Of a DNA stretch of 64,000 nucleotides, positions 19,787 through 29,555 are shown piece by piece. Numbering within the stretch: the first letter of the stretch is position 1; every line of letters starts with the position of its first letter. This DNA is from Planctomycetota bacterium (lineage in GTDB: Bacteria; Planctomycetota; Planctomycetia; Planctomycetales; Planctomycetaceae): the NCBI GenBank assembly GCA_027623235.1, contig JAQBVJ010000010.1:28326-92325 (forward strand), given 5' to 3'. The notes under the pieces were generated by a model. The model ran no database searches. It had not been told where the DNA came from and saw only the letters and a program-made list of their open reading frames with translations. Position numbers and translations under genes: made by a program.

Positions 19787-20788
19787 ATGAAATCACACTT
19801 TACCCCGTGGCTAACGGCGTGCCTGATCGGGGCCGCGGCGGCAACCAGTTCGCGGGCGGACGGGGGCGCGGAACTCGTCGAGGCAACGACGATCTGGAGT
19901 CAGCCGCAACGGATTGCTTCAACCGATCTCGTACGATTCAAGGATCGCTGGATTTGCGTGTTTGAAACCGAGAAGGCCGCTTCGTCGAACCACGATTTGC
20001 GAGTCATCGCTTCGGCCGATGGGGTGAAATGGGAATCTGTGGCGCACATCAAATCGCCGACTCCGAACCGCGGTCTATACAATCCTAGGTTTGCTGTCGC
20101 ACCCGACAACCGGCTTTTGCTCGTCGCAGTGGGCGTCGCCCAGCAGACCATAAGGCAGTCGATGTTGTGGGTTTCCACTGACGGCCGAGATTGGAGCAAG
20201 CCGAGGCATCTTGGCGAGGCGAATTTCATCCTCTCCGACGTCGCCCGGCATCAGGACGCCGTCTACAGCTACGGATATGGTTGCATCTGTGGCATCATGC
20301 AAACCGTGCAAATCCGCCGCAGCAAAGACGGCCCCTTCGGCGAGCATTTCGAGCACACGTTTTCGGGCTTTTTCCCCAAGGCCGCGTCGCTCGCGTTCAA
20401 CGGCGACCGCGGTGTTTGCCTGCTCAGCCGCAGCAACGGCCCAAACTCGGATCGGTCAACGTTGATCGGCCAGAGTCAGTCGCCGTATACCGATTGGGAC
20501 TGGAAGCGGTTCAACCTACAGATGAGTCATCCGAATTTGATTTGCATGCCGGATGGCCAGATTGTCGCGGCGGTCGGGTTACACGAACCAAGCGTCCGCA
20601 CGTCGCTCTGCGTCCTGGACATGGCAACGAGCGAACTTGATGAAGTTCTAAAACTTCCCGTTTACAGCCGAGCGATTGACGTCGGGCTCGCGGCCCACGA
20701 CGGGTATCTGTGGGTCAGCTACCACACGCCGGATCGCGGGAAGTACCACATTCATTTGGCCAAGACAAAGCTGGAGACCAGCAAGTGA
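19787..20788 (+). CDS. Sialidase-superfamily beta-propeller protein, secreted
   Basis: A 333-residue protein with an N-terminal signal (FTPWLTACLIGAAAATSSRA) preceded by a GGAGAGCGGCG ribosome binding region. Asp-box-like motifs of the BNR/sialidase type are seen as SADGVKWES and STDGRDWSKP, with a further RRSKDGPFG. Repeating strand patterns over the whole length fit a six-bladed propeller. No full set of sialidase arginine/tyrosine catalytic residues could be assigned, so glycosidase activity is not claimed. It stands alone, downstream of gene remnants and upstream of a gap of more than 500 bases. Confidence 0.7.
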   Translation: MKSHFTPWLTACLIGAAAATSSRADGGAELVEATTIWSQPQRIASTDLVRFKDRWICVFETEKAASSNHDLRVIASADGVKWESVAHIKSPTPNRGLYNPRFAVAPDNRLLLVAVGVAQQTIRQSMLWVSTDGRDWSKPRHLGEANFILSDVARHQDAVYSYGYGCICGIMQTVQIRRSKDGPFGEHFEHTFSGFFPKAASLAFNGDRGVCLLSRSNGPNSDRSTLIGQSQSPYTDWDWKRFNLQMSHPNLICMPDGQIVAAVGLHEPSVRTSLCVLDMATSELDEVLKLPVYSRAIDVGLAAHDGYLWVSYHTPDRGKYHIHLAKTKLETSK

Positions 20789-21352
20789 TTTGTGCACAGA
20801 ACAAACAAGGACAGGCATTGTAGTTGGCTCTTCGAGACGAGCAGAATCAAATCAATAGCTGCAACAGCGCCTACGGAGCCACATCAGGGCAATCCCGCAG
20901 TCTGGGGAGGGCGAGCCGCTGTCTGTGGTCACGAAGCTCAGCCTGCAGCTTGAGCTGGGCGTGCAGCGGTGCACCTTCCAGTCCGGCCTCGCGGGGTTTC
21001 ACGACAGCGGTGGAGCTATTTGAGGCTCAGCCGCTCAGCCTGGGCAGCCGTTGAGGTTGCTCAGCTTCGACACTCCCCGAGTTGTGGCGAAATCCCGGAT
21101 TGCGGCTCGGCTGGTGCCGAAGATCACTCCGAACAGACGGTCGTTCTGACGCGATGCTCAACTGGCCTTCGAACTGACTGAACACGCGGCCGCCGAAGCC
21201 GCCGCCCATACGCTGATTCTGGCGAGCACCGGGCAGGAACACACCGTCACGGGTGCGGACACCGCTTTTACGATCGGCCAGGCGGGAGAAGGGGAAAACT
21301 GGCCAAACCGAATTCACTCATTTCGGGAAGTTATTTTCGACACGTTCCTCCC
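20789..21352. other. 564-base gap without a convincing gene
   Basis: Short frames exist on both strands. One leftward frame (about 21027-21317) and one rightward frame (about 21150-21345) have partly protein-like composition, but neither has a plausible start or a recognisable family. It may be decayed coding DNA. I see no clear hairpin, terminator or RNA gene here. Confidence 0.4.
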
Positions 21353-21700
21353 TCAGTCATCCAGCTTGCCGAGGAACTGGCCGCCGCTCATGAACATGCC
21401 GTTCTCGCAGGGCGAGCACCATTCCAGTTTGACCAGGTAGCGGTACTCACGAGTGTCGCTCGCCATTTTGACGGTGACTTCACCCGGCGTGACCGAGCCG
21501 CGATGCAGCAGGCCGATTCCGAAGCGACTGATTTCGCGAGTCATCGCAGGCACTGTGCTGCCACGTGAGGTGACGACTTCGGCCGGCACGGACAGGTCGA
21601 GCCGTTCGGCGGCGCGGTTGTGGTCTTCGTCGCCCTTGCCAATGCTCTCAAGAATCTGCTTGAGATCTTCCAGGGTCGGTCGGCTCCACGGATCAGACAT
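21353..21700 (-). CDS. PilZ-like domain protein
   Basis: A 115-residue protein. The start at 21700 (MSDPWSRPTLEDLKQIL) is preferred to 21787, whose extra residues are not protein-like. After an N-terminal helix the region from about residue 33 reads as a PilZ-like barrel: RLDLSVPAEVV, then MTREISRFGIGLLHRG, which fits the [DN]xSxxG part of the cyclic-di-GMP-binding motif only loosely. The arginine-rich RxxxR switch is not clear. Many planctomycete proteins of this size have the same layout. Ligand binding is therefore doubtful. It is followed on the same strand by no other gene and is separate from the 21880 gene. Confidence 0.7.
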   Translation of the reverse strand: MSDPWSRPTLEDLKQILESIGKGDEDHNRAAERLDLSVPAEVVTSRGSTVPAMTREISRFGIGLLHRGSVTPGEVTVKMASDTREYRYLVKLEWCSPCENGMFMSGGQFLGKLDD

Positions 21701-21879
21701 TGCTCGCTCCGGTGTTTCAATCGCCGCCGGTCGAAATCGCCGCAGCGGCTCAGGATTCAAGATTGGACTCAGGAGAAACGACCGCACGAGTTCGGGCCGT
21801 CGTTACAACCGGTCGTTCCCGCGCGGTGGCCGGGAACTTCGTACAACCATAAGTCACAGTCTTCAGCCTGACCGAAGAT

Positions 21880-23421
21880 TCAGACCGATTCGCGAGTCGC
21901 GTCGGTTCCGGATGTCACGACCGTAACGACCTGACGCTTCCTGAGCAGCAGAATGGCCAGCAGTGTCGTCAGTGCGGTCACCAGAATGCTGGCAAAACCC
22001 CACGGAATCGAGCCGGCCGTCGCGGGTTCACTCGAATCGGCGTCGAGCGACCAGTCGATGATCGGGGCGGAGGACGCTGCCTCCGAATTGCGAGCGTCTG
22101 TCGCAGCGAGTTCGTCCTGCCCGCCGGCGGCTCTCGGCAGTGCCTCGACGACGTTTCCGAACAACGGACCCTCGTCATTTGAGTTGTACGACGTCCGCTC
22201 GTACTGCCGGTTGTTTGGCACCGATTGCGGCGGAGCTCCGTTTGAGATCACACGCGGCCTGATCGGGCCAGCGGCACGAACCCGCGGTTCCGTCTCGATC
22301 GGACGGGCCTGTGATTCCTGCCCGCTCCATCCGTTTCGCAAGTCCGCCGCCCCGACATTTCTTCCCGTCGCCAACGACCCGCCTGGGCCTCCCATCGCAG
22401 GAACCATCATTGCGGGGTGACCGTCCAATGGCAGAAGTGGCTGTCGACTGGTCGCTTCGGTCAGCGAAACAGATGACTGCCCAGGTCGAGACGTGATCAG
22501 CGGCGAAGTGGCAGCGTCCGGCGGAAGCGTCATTGCCGTCGCCATGTTTCGCCGACTGCTTTCGATCAGTTCGTTCACGGACACGGTACTGCCCTTGAGC
22601 GGCGATTGACCCTCCGTTGCCGACGCGTCAAGTCGAGGAGCTGCGACAGGGCCTCGAAATGAATCACGTCCCCCGGTCCGATCGAGGCTGGTCAACTCTG
22701 TGGCGCTTGACTCTGTGGCGCTTGATTCTGTGGCGCTTGATGCAGACTTCTCCGACTCGGCGATCACGCTGTTCACCAGACGCTGAAATTCCCGATCGAA
22801 GCCATCTGAAAACTGATTTTCGTTTCCTCGCGACGCGTCAGATGATCGCTCGGTCAAGGTGCCTTCGAGGCCATCGGGAAGTTTCGGCACCCCGATGCGG
22901 CGGACAACCTGGCGCTCGCCGGACGGGGTGGCGTCCTCATTCGTCGACTGTCCGTCGAAAACGCTCCGCTGGCCAGTTCTCTGCAGCTTCGATCGCTCTG
23001 CTTCGCGCCGCTGCCTGGGTGAGGGCGCCGCCTCGCTCGTCGACTTGCGTGTAATGTCGGCCAGCGAATTCGGATCGCTCGCCGAGTGAGAGCGCTCGCC
23101 GCTCAGAGCAAACGGGTCTTCGTAAAGCTCGGGACGCGATGAAGAATCTGCAGTTCCACTGGTCGATGAACTTCCACCCACCAGACCTGTCAGGCGACGT
23201 CGATCAGGCTTCTCTTCCTTCGTCGGAGTTCCCCAGGTGCGCGGGTTTAATTTCGAGTCAGCGATCGTGTTCAGAGTCGGGCGTCTGTTCCACAAACTCG
23301 AAAACATCTGACGCGGGCCGGCCGCTTCCGAGAGAACGCTGGTTCCCAGGGTCGCCGCGCCCAGCGTCAGCCCGATGGCTGAGGCACAGATGAGTTTGCG
23401 AAATCGAATACGCTTCATCAA
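21880..23421 (-). CDS. Exported, C-terminally anchored Ser/Pro-rich protein of unknown function
   Basis: A 513-residue protein with no recognised family. The N-terminus has a signal-like hydrophobic stretch (LICASAIGLTLGAATLGTSV). The middle, about residues 60-450, is low-complexity and rich in Ser, Arg, Gly and Pro, and includes a run of three SSATE units. The C-terminus has a membrane segment (WGFASILVTALTTLLAILLL) followed by a short basic tail (RKRQ). This is the layout of a protein threaded out and anchored at its end. The long disordered middle suggests a surface or envelope spacer, which is inference only. Confidence 0.7.
   Translation of the reverse strand: MMKRIRFRKLICASAIGLTLGAATLGTSVLSEAAGPRQMFSSLWNRRPTLNTIADSKLNPRTWGTPTKEEKPDRRRLTGLVGGSSSTSGTADSSSRPELYEDPFALSGERSHSASDPNSLADITRKSTSEAAPSPRQRREAERSKLQRTGQRSVFDGQSTNEDATPSGERQVVRRIGVPKLPDGLEGTLTERSSDASRGNENQFSDGFDREFQRLVNSVIAESEKSASSATESSATESSATELTSLDRTGGRDSFRGPVAAPRLDASATEGQSPLKGSTVSVNELIESSRRNMATAMTLPPDAATSPLITSRPGQSSVSLTEATSRQPLLPLDGHPAMMVPAMGGPGGSLATGRNVGAADLRNGWSGQESQARPIETEPRVRAAGPIRPRVISNGAPPQSVPNNRQYERTSYNSNDEGPLFGNVVEALPRAAGGQDELAATDARNSEAASSAPIIDWSLDADSSEPATAGSIPWGFASILVTALTTLLAILLLRKRQVVTVVTSGTDATRESV
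22695..22739. repeat. Three tandem 15-base units coding SSATE
   Basis: Units ACTCTGTGGCGCTTG, ACTCTGTGGCGCTTG and ATTCTGTGGCGCTTG lie head to tail inside the Ser-rich protein gene. A length of 15 keeps the frame, so copy number could vary without damage. Confidence 0.92.
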
Positions 23422-23912
23422 TCACACCGAGCTCGATCCGAATCGTCCTCGCACCGACCGTCTCATCGACCGCAGAACCGGCGCGCGGGAACACTCCTGT
23501 CCAGACAATCGGCACGACCGCGAATTCAGCCTTAACCGCTCACCCGGTTCGACTGAGCGTTTTACCAGGTCAACCAGTTCTGCCGCGTGTGACGATTGCG
23601 GAAGACGGGCAAACTTTGCGGGTCACAGAAACACGGAGGGCTGCTAACGCAGGCGGATTCCGGAGAAATCCGCCGACAGTCAATTTTGCAGCGGTCGGGC
23701 GAGGACGGCACAAGCCGCCCGGTTTTGCATCGAAAAACGCGATCAATCCGGGCGGCTTGCGCCGCTCCACAAACTTGTGCGTGAATGGAGTTTGCGGTTT
23801 CACTTATTCGTTGTGGCGGGTTCAATGTTGAGTTCGCGTGAGATTCCGGCACGAGGCTGGTTCTCCGAATTGACGATGACCCAACTGAAGATTGCCTCAA
23901 AGGAATGATTCC
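23422..23912. other. Divergent intergenic region rich in inverted repeats
   Basis: No gene is seen. It contains a perfect hairpin GGCGGATT/AATCCGCC at 23652-23659 and 23667-23674, and a longer GC-rich inverted repeat at 23707-23763 (listed separately). The right end supplies an AAAGGA ribosome binding site eight bases before ATG 23913. Promoters for the leftward 23421 gene and the rightward DUF1501 gene are expected but were not identified. Confidence 0.5.
23707..23763. repeat. Family B inverted repeat, copy 1
   Basis: Arms GGCACAAGCCGCCCGG (23707-23722) and CCGGGCGGCTTGCGCC (23748-23763) pair with one mismatch around a 25-base loop. The outer flanks continue to match imperfectly. The same arm sequence recurs at 59205-59281, and a half copy lies at 41009-41024. 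Confidence 0.85.
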
Positions 23913-25268
23913 ATGTTCCATCGGCGTGAGATGCTGCAGGTTGGCTGTTCGTCGTTTTTCGGCCTTGGCCTGACTGGCCTGCTGGAACGCCGTGAAGCTT
24001 CTGCGGCGAACGGGACCGCGACTCCTCAGCGAGCCAAATCGGTCGTGCTCGTCTTTCTGACCGGCGGCGGCAGTCACATTGACATGTTCGATCCAAAACC
24101 GGAATCGCCCGAAACGAAAGGCGAGTTCAGCCCGATCGATACGCGGGTTCCCGGAATGCAGTTCGGCGAGCTGATGACCGGTCTGGCCGATCGGGCAAAT
24201 CTGCTGTCGGTCGTTCGCTCGATGGCCCATCGCGACAACCGCCATCTGTCGGGTTCGCACAACACACTGACCGGTTCCATCCAGCAGTTCCGTGGAGACT
24301 CGAACCAGGACAAATCGCTCAACCGCGGCGACTGGCCGTGCTACGGATCCGCAGTGGATTATCTGCGGCCGGCGGCAGATGGTTTGCCGAGTCACGTCAC
24401 GCTGCCCCACCCGCTGATTGAAGGATCGCTCATCTGGCCTGGTCAGCACGCCGGCTTCATCGGCACGCAGTACGACCCGTTCGTGTTGAAGGACGATCCG
24501 AACAAAGCGGATTTCAAAGTCAACGGACTGAGCCTTGTCGACGGCCTCGATGTGGAGCGGGTTCAGAGGCGGAGAGAACTGCTCAAACAGTCCGTTCGAT
24601 CCGAATCGGATCTTGGTGAGTCGGCTTCCGGACGGAAACTGTCGGACCAGTTCGATGTGGCGTACTCGATGCTGACTTCCGGTCGACTTCGCAAAGCGTT
24701 TCAGATCGAGGCCGAGACTCCTGAAGTTCGCGAGCGTTACGGTCGCTGCCGACGCGGCCAGACGCTGCTTCTCGCACGGCGCATGGTGGAGGCGGAAATC
24801 CCGGTCGTGCAGTGCAACATGGGCATCGTTCAGTCCTGGGACACTCACGTGAATCACTTCCCGCGACTGAAGGGTGAGCTGCTGCCGCAGACCGATCGCG
24901 GAGTGAGCGCGCTGCTGGACGATCTGGTCGAGCGAGGTTTGCTGGACACGACGCTGGTCATCATCGTCGGCGAGTTTGGACGGACTCCGAGCATCTCGCC
25001 GCTGGCCGGGCAGACCGTGCCGGGCCGGCACCACTGGGCTCACGGATACACGGCCGTCTTTGCCGGCGCCGGCGTGCGGGGCGGGCAGCTCATCGGGAAG
25101 ACGGACAAGACGGGCGGCTATCCAGTCACCGTACCGTGGTCGCCCAATGACATCGGAGCCACCGTTTACAGCTCGCTCGGCATCGACCCGAACAGCGACA
25201 TCCACGATCGGCTCGGCCGTCCGTACCGACTGAATCAGGGCAAGGTGATGGACGTGCTGTTTGGCTGA
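23913..25268 (+). CDS. DUF1501 domain-containing protein
   Basis: A 451-residue DUF1501 protein. The start at 23913 is supported by AAAGGA eight bases upstream. The N-terminus (MFHRREMLQVGCSSFFGLGL) is a Tat-like export signal with HRRE in place of the strict twin-arginine consensus. Family signatures are LTGGGSHIDMFDPKPE, a central YGRCRRGQTLLLARRMVE, NMGIVQSWDTHVNHF, the metal-site-like GEFGRTPSI and GRHHWAHGYT. The next gene, a multi-haem DUF1549/DUF1553 protein, starts 58 bases downstream, so both are probably in one transcript. A third member, again DUF1501, follows. The enzymatic role of the family is unknown. Confidence 0.92.
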   Translation: MFHRREMLQVGCSSFFGLGLTGLLERREASAANGTATPQRAKSVVLVFLTGGGSHIDMFDPKPESPETKGEFSPIDTRVPGMQFGELMTGLADRANLLSVVRSMAHRDNRHLSGSHNTLTGSIQQFRGDSNQDKSLNRGDWPCYGSAVDYLRPAADGLPSHVTLPHPLIEGSLIWPGQHAGFIGTQYDPFVLKDDPNKADFKVNGLSLVDGLDVERVQRRRELLKQSVRSESDLGESASGRKLSDQFDVAYSMLTSGRLRKAFQIEAETPEVRERYGRCRRGQTLLLARRMVEAEIPVVQCNMGIVQSWDTHVNHFPRLKGELLPQTDRGVSALLDDLVERGLLDTTLVIIVGEFGRTPSISPLAGQTVPGRHHWAHGYTAVFAGAGVRGGQLIGKTDKTGGYPVTVPWSPNDIGATVYSSLGIDPNSDIHDRLGRPYRLNQGKVMDVLFG

Positions 25269-25326
25269 GGTCTTTTGAGTTTTGATTTATTTGAGCGAGC
25301 TATGCGGCGAGGGAAAAGGCCGGCTG

Positions 25327-28041
25327 ATGCGACGACTGGTTTTCACAATTGGCTTACTTGCAGTGTGCCTCATCGCCCGTGGGCAGGCCACAATTGCGGC
25401 CGACACGCCGCTGCTGTTTGAAGACTCCGTCGCGAAGCTTCTGACAAAGAAGTGCGGCACCTGCCACGGCGCAGAGGACAAAGAGGCCAGGCTGGATCTC
25501 ACGTCGGCAACGGGAATTGTGCTGGGTGGCGAGAACGGGAAAGTGCTCGAGCCCGGCACGCCGAATGAAAGCTCGCTGTTCGCGCGGGTTCTCTCTGGTG
25601 AGATGCCGCCCGAAGGGTCGCCTCGTCTGACGAAGGCGGAGATTCAGACAATTCACGACTGGATCGCGGACGGAGCGAAATTCAAAACGCCGCCGAAGAT
25701 TGCGCGACCGGTCACGCAGCACGACGCGATTCCGATTTTTCTGCTCCGCTGCACGGCGTGTCACGGGACGAGGCGGAAGGAAGGCGGGCTCGACCTGCGA
25801 ACTCGTGAGTCCATTCTGAAGGGCGGCTCAAAGGGACCGGCGGCGGTCGTCGGCAAGCCGGCGGAGAGTCTGCTGATTCAACGGATCCATGCCGAGGAAA
25901 TGCCGCCTCGCCGACTGCTTGTTTCCGTCAGTGTCAAACCGATGACTCCGACAGAACTCGCGACGCTCGAACGCTGGATCGAGGCGGGGCTGCCGCTCTC
26001 GAAACCGAATCTGGCAAGCACTCGGCCGAAGGTGACTGATGAAAATCGAGCGTTCTGGTCGTTCCAGTCACCGAAGGCCGTGTCGATTCCAAAGGTCGGG
26101 CGTGGTGTCGCAAACCCAATCGATGCGTTCATCGAAAGAAGGCTCAACGAGAACGGGCTGACTCTCGCAGAACGGGCGGATCGGCTCACGCTTCTGCGGC
26201 GAGTCTGCTTTGACCTCACTGGGCTGCCGCCGACGATTGAGCAGCAGGACAAATTTCTTGCCGACACAGAACCGGGAGCGTGGGAGCGGCTGATTGATCG
26301 GCTGCTGGATTCGCCGCGGTACGGCGAGCGGTGGGCGCGGCACTGGCTCGACGCGGCCGGCTACGCGGATTCGGAGGGGGCTCAAAACGAGGATCGCGTG
26401 CGGCCGCACATCTGGCGGTACCGCGATTACGTCGTCCGCGCGTTCAATGCCGACAAGCCGTACGACCGGTTTCTGCAGGAACAGATCGCCGGCGACGAGC
26501 TGGTGGATTACGAAAACGCGAAGGAGATCACGCCGGAGATTTACGACTGCCTGGTCGCGACAGGTTTTCTGAGGACGACACCCGATCGGACGTTTGCCGA
26601 CATCACGAACTTCGTGCCGGACCGTCTGGAAGTCATCGCCGATGAAATGCAGGTTTTCAGCTCGGCGGTTCTCGGGCTGACAATTCAGTGTGCCCGCTGC
26701 CACGCTCATAAGTTCGACCCGATCTCGCAGCACGATTACTACGGCCTCACTGCGATTTTCAAGGACGCGCTGGACGAGCACGACTGGCTGAAATCGCAGG
26801 GCCCACGGACGCTGAACGTCGTCACGACGAAGGAGCGGTCGGAGTGGGAAGCGAACGAGGAAGCGATTCGGCTCGAAGTCGAGTCACTGAAAACGGAACT
26901 CGAAGCGAAGCCCGATGAGGCAAAGCAAAAGGACCTTGAAGCGAAGATCAAAGCTGCCGAGTCTCGTCGCAAGCCCGAGCCGCGCATCCATGCACTGTGG
27001 TCGCGCGGCGAGCCGTCGCCGTCGTTTCTGCTTCTGCGAGGTAATTACCTGACGCCGGGCGAGCCTGTTTCCCCGACCATTCCAGCGTCGCTTTCGGCTG
27101 ACGGGTTCTCGTTCGAAAAGCTCATTCGAGAAAGCAGCACAGGATCGACTGATGCCGGAACGGGAAAGACGGGCCGCCGTCTCGCTCTCGCTCGCTGGCT
27201 GACGCGGCCGGACCATCCGCTCACCGCGCGAGTCATGGTGAACCGGGTCTGGAAGCACCACTTCGGACGTGGCATCGTCAGGACCGTCGACAATTTCGGC
27301 GTGGCCGGCGAAAGGCCCTCTCACCCCGAACTGCTCGACTGGCTGGCGACGGAGTTCGTGAAAAACAGGTGGAGCATCAAGTGGCTGCACCGCACGATCC
27401 TGACTTCCGAAACCTGGCAGCAGACGTCCCGGTCAAGCGACGTCAAGTCGACGAACGATGCCTCGCGACTTTGGCACATGCCGTTACTGCGGATGGACGC
27501 GGAGACGGTTCGCGATTCTCTACTGAGCGTTTCGGGGCAGCTTGACCTGACTCCGTTCGGGCCGCCGGACTCCGTCGACGTGCGAGGCGACGGTCTTGTC
27601 ACGGCAGTTCGCTCCGAGCGTGGCTGGAGGCGGAGCATTTTCATTCAGCAGCGCCGGACGAGAATTCCGACTCTCCTTGAGAATTTCGATTTTCCACAGA
27701 TGGGACCGAACTGTCTTCAGCGAGGCGAATCGGTGGTCGCACCGCAGGCGCTTCATCTGCTCAATAATCGGATGGTGCATGAGCTGGCAGAACACTTCTC
27801 GGCTCGGGTTCGCGCGGAAGCCGGTGACGATGCGACGGCGCAGTTGCAGCGCGCCTGGCGGATCGCGATTGGCCGATTGCCGAGCGACGAAGAAGAGCAG
27901 ATCGGCAAAGAGCTGATGGTCGAGTTCCGGCAGAAGTGGATTGCGGATGGCAAGGTGTCAGAGGAAGAAGCCTCGGTGAAAGCTCTTTTGGGCCTGTGCC
28001 ACGCGGTGATGAATTCGGCGGCGTTTTTATACATCGATTGA
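25327..28041 (+). CDS. Multi-haem PSCyt1-DUF1549-DUF1553 protein
   Basis: A 904-residue exported protein. The start at 25327 gives the signal peptide RRLVFTIGLLAVCLIARGQA and follows a purine-rich GAGGGAAAAGG. Two PSCyt1-type haem sites lie in tandem: CGTCHGAEDKEARLDL near residue 42 and CTACHGTRRKEGGLDLRT near residue 144. DUF1549 then carries a third CARCHAHKFDPISQHDYYG. A charged coiled-coil stretch (about 505-550) separates it from DUF1553, which has MVNRVWKHHFGRGIV and ends in AVMNSAAFLYID. It lies between two DUF1501 genes. Electron transfer by the haem sites is expected from the motifs; the substrate is unknown. Confidence 0.93.
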   Translation: MRRLVFTIGLLAVCLIARGQATIAADTPLLFEDSVAKLLTKKCGTCHGAEDKEARLDLTSATGIVLGGENGKVLEPGTPNESSLFARVLSGEMPPEGSPRLTKAEIQTIHDWIADGAKFKTPPKIARPVTQHDAIPIFLLRCTACHGTRRKEGGLDLRTRESILKGGSKGPAAVVGKPAESLLIQRIHAEEMPPRRLLVSVSVKPMTPTELATLERWIEAGLPLSKPNLASTRPKVTDENRAFWSFQSPKAVSIPKVGRGVANPIDAFIERRLNENGLTLAERADRLTLLRRVCFDLTGLPPTIEQQDKFLADTEPGAWERLIDRLLDSPRYGERWARHWLDAAGYADSEGAQNEDRVRPHIWRYRDYVVRAFNADKPYDRFLQEQIAGDELVDYENAKEITPEIYDCLVATGFLRTTPDRTFADITNFVPDRLEVIADEMQVFSSAVLGLTIQCARCHAHKFDPISQHDYYGLTAIFKDALDEHDWLKSQGPRTLNVVTTKERSEWEANEEAIRLEVESLKTELEAKPDEAKQKDLEAKIKAAESRRKPEPRIHALWSRGEPSPSFLLLRGNYLTPGEPVSPTIPASLSADGFSFEKLIRESSTGSTDAGTGKTGRRLALARWLTRPDHPLTARVMVNRVWKHHFGRGIVRTVDNFGVAGERPSHPELLDWLATEFVKNRWSIKWLHRTILTSETWQQTSRSSDVKSTNDASRLWHMPLLRMDAETVRDSLLSVSGQLDLTPFGPPDSVDVRGDGLVTAVRSERGWRRSIFIQQRRTRIPTLLENFDFPQMGPNCLQRGESVVAPQALHLLNNRMVHELAEHFSARVRAEAGDDATAQLQRAWRIAIGRLPSDEEEQIGKELMVEFRQKWIADGKVSEEEASVKALLGLCHAVMNSAAFLYID

Positions 28042-28081
28042 GACACGTTCGGTGGCCCTTCCGGGCCGTCGGGTACGCTTG

Positions 28082-28103
28082 GGACGGCCTGGAAAGGCTG
28101 TCC
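28082..28103. repeat. Small hairpin between cytochrome and DUF1501 genes
   Basis: GGACGGCCT (28082-28090) and AGGCTGTCC (28095-28103) pair, with one G-U pair, around a GGAA loop. It lies in the 81-base spacer between two co-directional genes and has no T-tract. It may stabilise or process the shared transcript. Confidence 0.6.
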
Positions 28104-28122
28104 AACGGAGTCTGAGGTTGGC

Positions 28123-29544
28123 ATGAGTGGAATGCAGAACATTTCCAGGCGGCAGCTTTTCTCGCAGGTTGCGGGTGGTGTGGCCACCGCGGCGCTGGCC
28201 GGGTTGCTCAACGAAGATGCGTTCGGAGCCGGCGAGACGCTCGGGCCTTCGCCTCATCACACGCCGCAGGCCCGGTCCATGATCCACCTGTTTATGAATG
28301 GTGGACCAAGTCAGATGGACCTGTTCGATCCAAAACCCGAGCTGCAGAAACGGCACGGTGAGGATTACTTCAAAGAGATTGCTGGCGAGGTCGAGTTTCC
28401 TCAGGCGGCCGGGGCTTTGATGCGGAGTGCTTTTGAGTTCGCTCAGCACGGCGAGTCGGGGATGTGGGTTTCGGACGCGATGCCTCATCTTGCGAATCAG
28501 GTTGATCGGATCGCCATGATCCGCTCGATGCAGACGACGAATCTGACCCACGAACCGGCGCTCTACAAGATTCACACGGGCAGCGAGTTCATCGGTCGGC
28601 CGTCGATCGGAGCGTGGGTCAGCTACGGGCTCGGGACGGAAAATCGAAACCTGCCGGGCTACGTGGTGCTCGACGATCCGCTGGGATTGCCGGTTAACGG
28701 AATCGACAACTGGCAGGCCGGGTATCTTCCGCCGGTGCATCAGGGCACGCGGTTCCGGGCGACCGGGGCACCGGTACTCAACCTGCAGCGGGACTTTGAT
28801 GAGCCGGATTCGGTGACTCGACTGGAGCGGGACCTCATTGCGAAGCTCGACCGAATTCACAAACGGGACCGTCCGGGCCGGCCACAGCTCGGGGCGAGGA
28901 TCGCCAGTTACGAACTCGCCGCGCGAATGCAGCTTGCCGCCACAGACGCGCTCGACCTCTCACAGGAGACGGAGGAAACGCACAAGCGATACGGGCTCGA
29001 TCAGAAAGTGACCGAGTCCTACGGCCGCCGCTGCCTGATCGCGCGGCGACTGGTGGAGCGCGGAGTGCGATTCGTCCAGCTCTTTATCAACAGTCAGATC
29101 TGGGATAACCACAGCGGCATCGGGACGGCGTTGAAGGATGCGTGCGAGCGGACGGACCAGCCGGTGGCAGCGCTGCTGGAAGACCTCGACCAGCGTGGAC
29201 TGCTGGATGAGACGCTCGTCGTCTGGGGCGGCGAAATGGGGCGGCTTCCGATCGCTCAATTGACGGCCGACAAAGACCCGAAAAAGGCCGGCCGCGATCA
29301 CAATCGAAACGCGATCTGCACGTGGCTGGCCGGTGGCGGCGTCAAAGGCGGCGTTGTCCACGGGGCGACCGACGAACTGGGCTTCTCAGCGGTCCAGGAC
29401 ATCGTCCGCGTTGAGGACTGGCACGCAACCATCCTCAACCAGCTCGGGCTGTTCCACGAGGAGTTGTTCCTCGAACGAAACGGCCTCAAGGATCGGCTGA
29501 CCGGCGTGACGCATCCGCGAATTGTTAAAGAGATTCTCGCGTAG
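28123..29544 (+). CDS. DUF1501 domain-containing protein, Tat-exported
   Basis: A 473-residue DUF1501 protein. The Tat-type signal is SRRQLFSQVAGGVATAALAGL. Family features include HLFMNGGPSQMDLFDPKPEL, the central ESYGRRCLIARRLVERGVRFVQL, WDNHSGI, a diverged GGEMGRLPIA where other members have GEFGRTP, and GRDHNRNAICTW. It is longer than the two other complete members upstream and close in type to the one at 62357. It follows the multi-haem gene by 81 bases. The gene ends only 11 bases from a convergent lipoprotein gene. Confidence 0.92.
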   Translation: MSGMQNISRRQLFSQVAGGVATAALAGLLNEDAFGAGETLGPSPHHTPQARSMIHLFMNGGPSQMDLFDPKPELQKRHGEDYFKEIAGEVEFPQAAGALMRSAFEFAQHGESGMWVSDAMPHLANQVDRIAMIRSMQTTNLTHEPALYKIHTGSEFIGRPSIGAWVSYGLGTENRNLPGYVVLDDPLGLPVNGIDNWQAGYLPPVHQGTRFRATGAPVLNLQRDFDEPDSVTRLERDLIAKLDRIHKRDRPGRPQLGARIASYELAARMQLAATDALDLSQETEETHKRYGLDQKVTESYGRRCLIARRLVERGVRFVQLFINSQIWDNHSGIGTALKDACERTDQPVAALLEDLDQRGLLDETLVVWGGEMGRLPIAQLTADKDPKKAGRDHNRNAICTWLAGGGVKGGVVHGATDELGFSAVQDIVRVEDWHATILNQLGLFHEELFLERNGLKDRLTGVTHPRIVKEILA

Positions 29545-29555
29545 GCAGGTCGTCG

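Noticed and set aside
20969..21317. Small genes in the 20789-21352 gap
   Set aside because: Frames on both strands overlap, lack credible starts and match nothing I recognise.
22695..22739. Three tandem units as a CRISPR-like array
   Set aside because: There are no spacers; it is an in-frame coding repeat.
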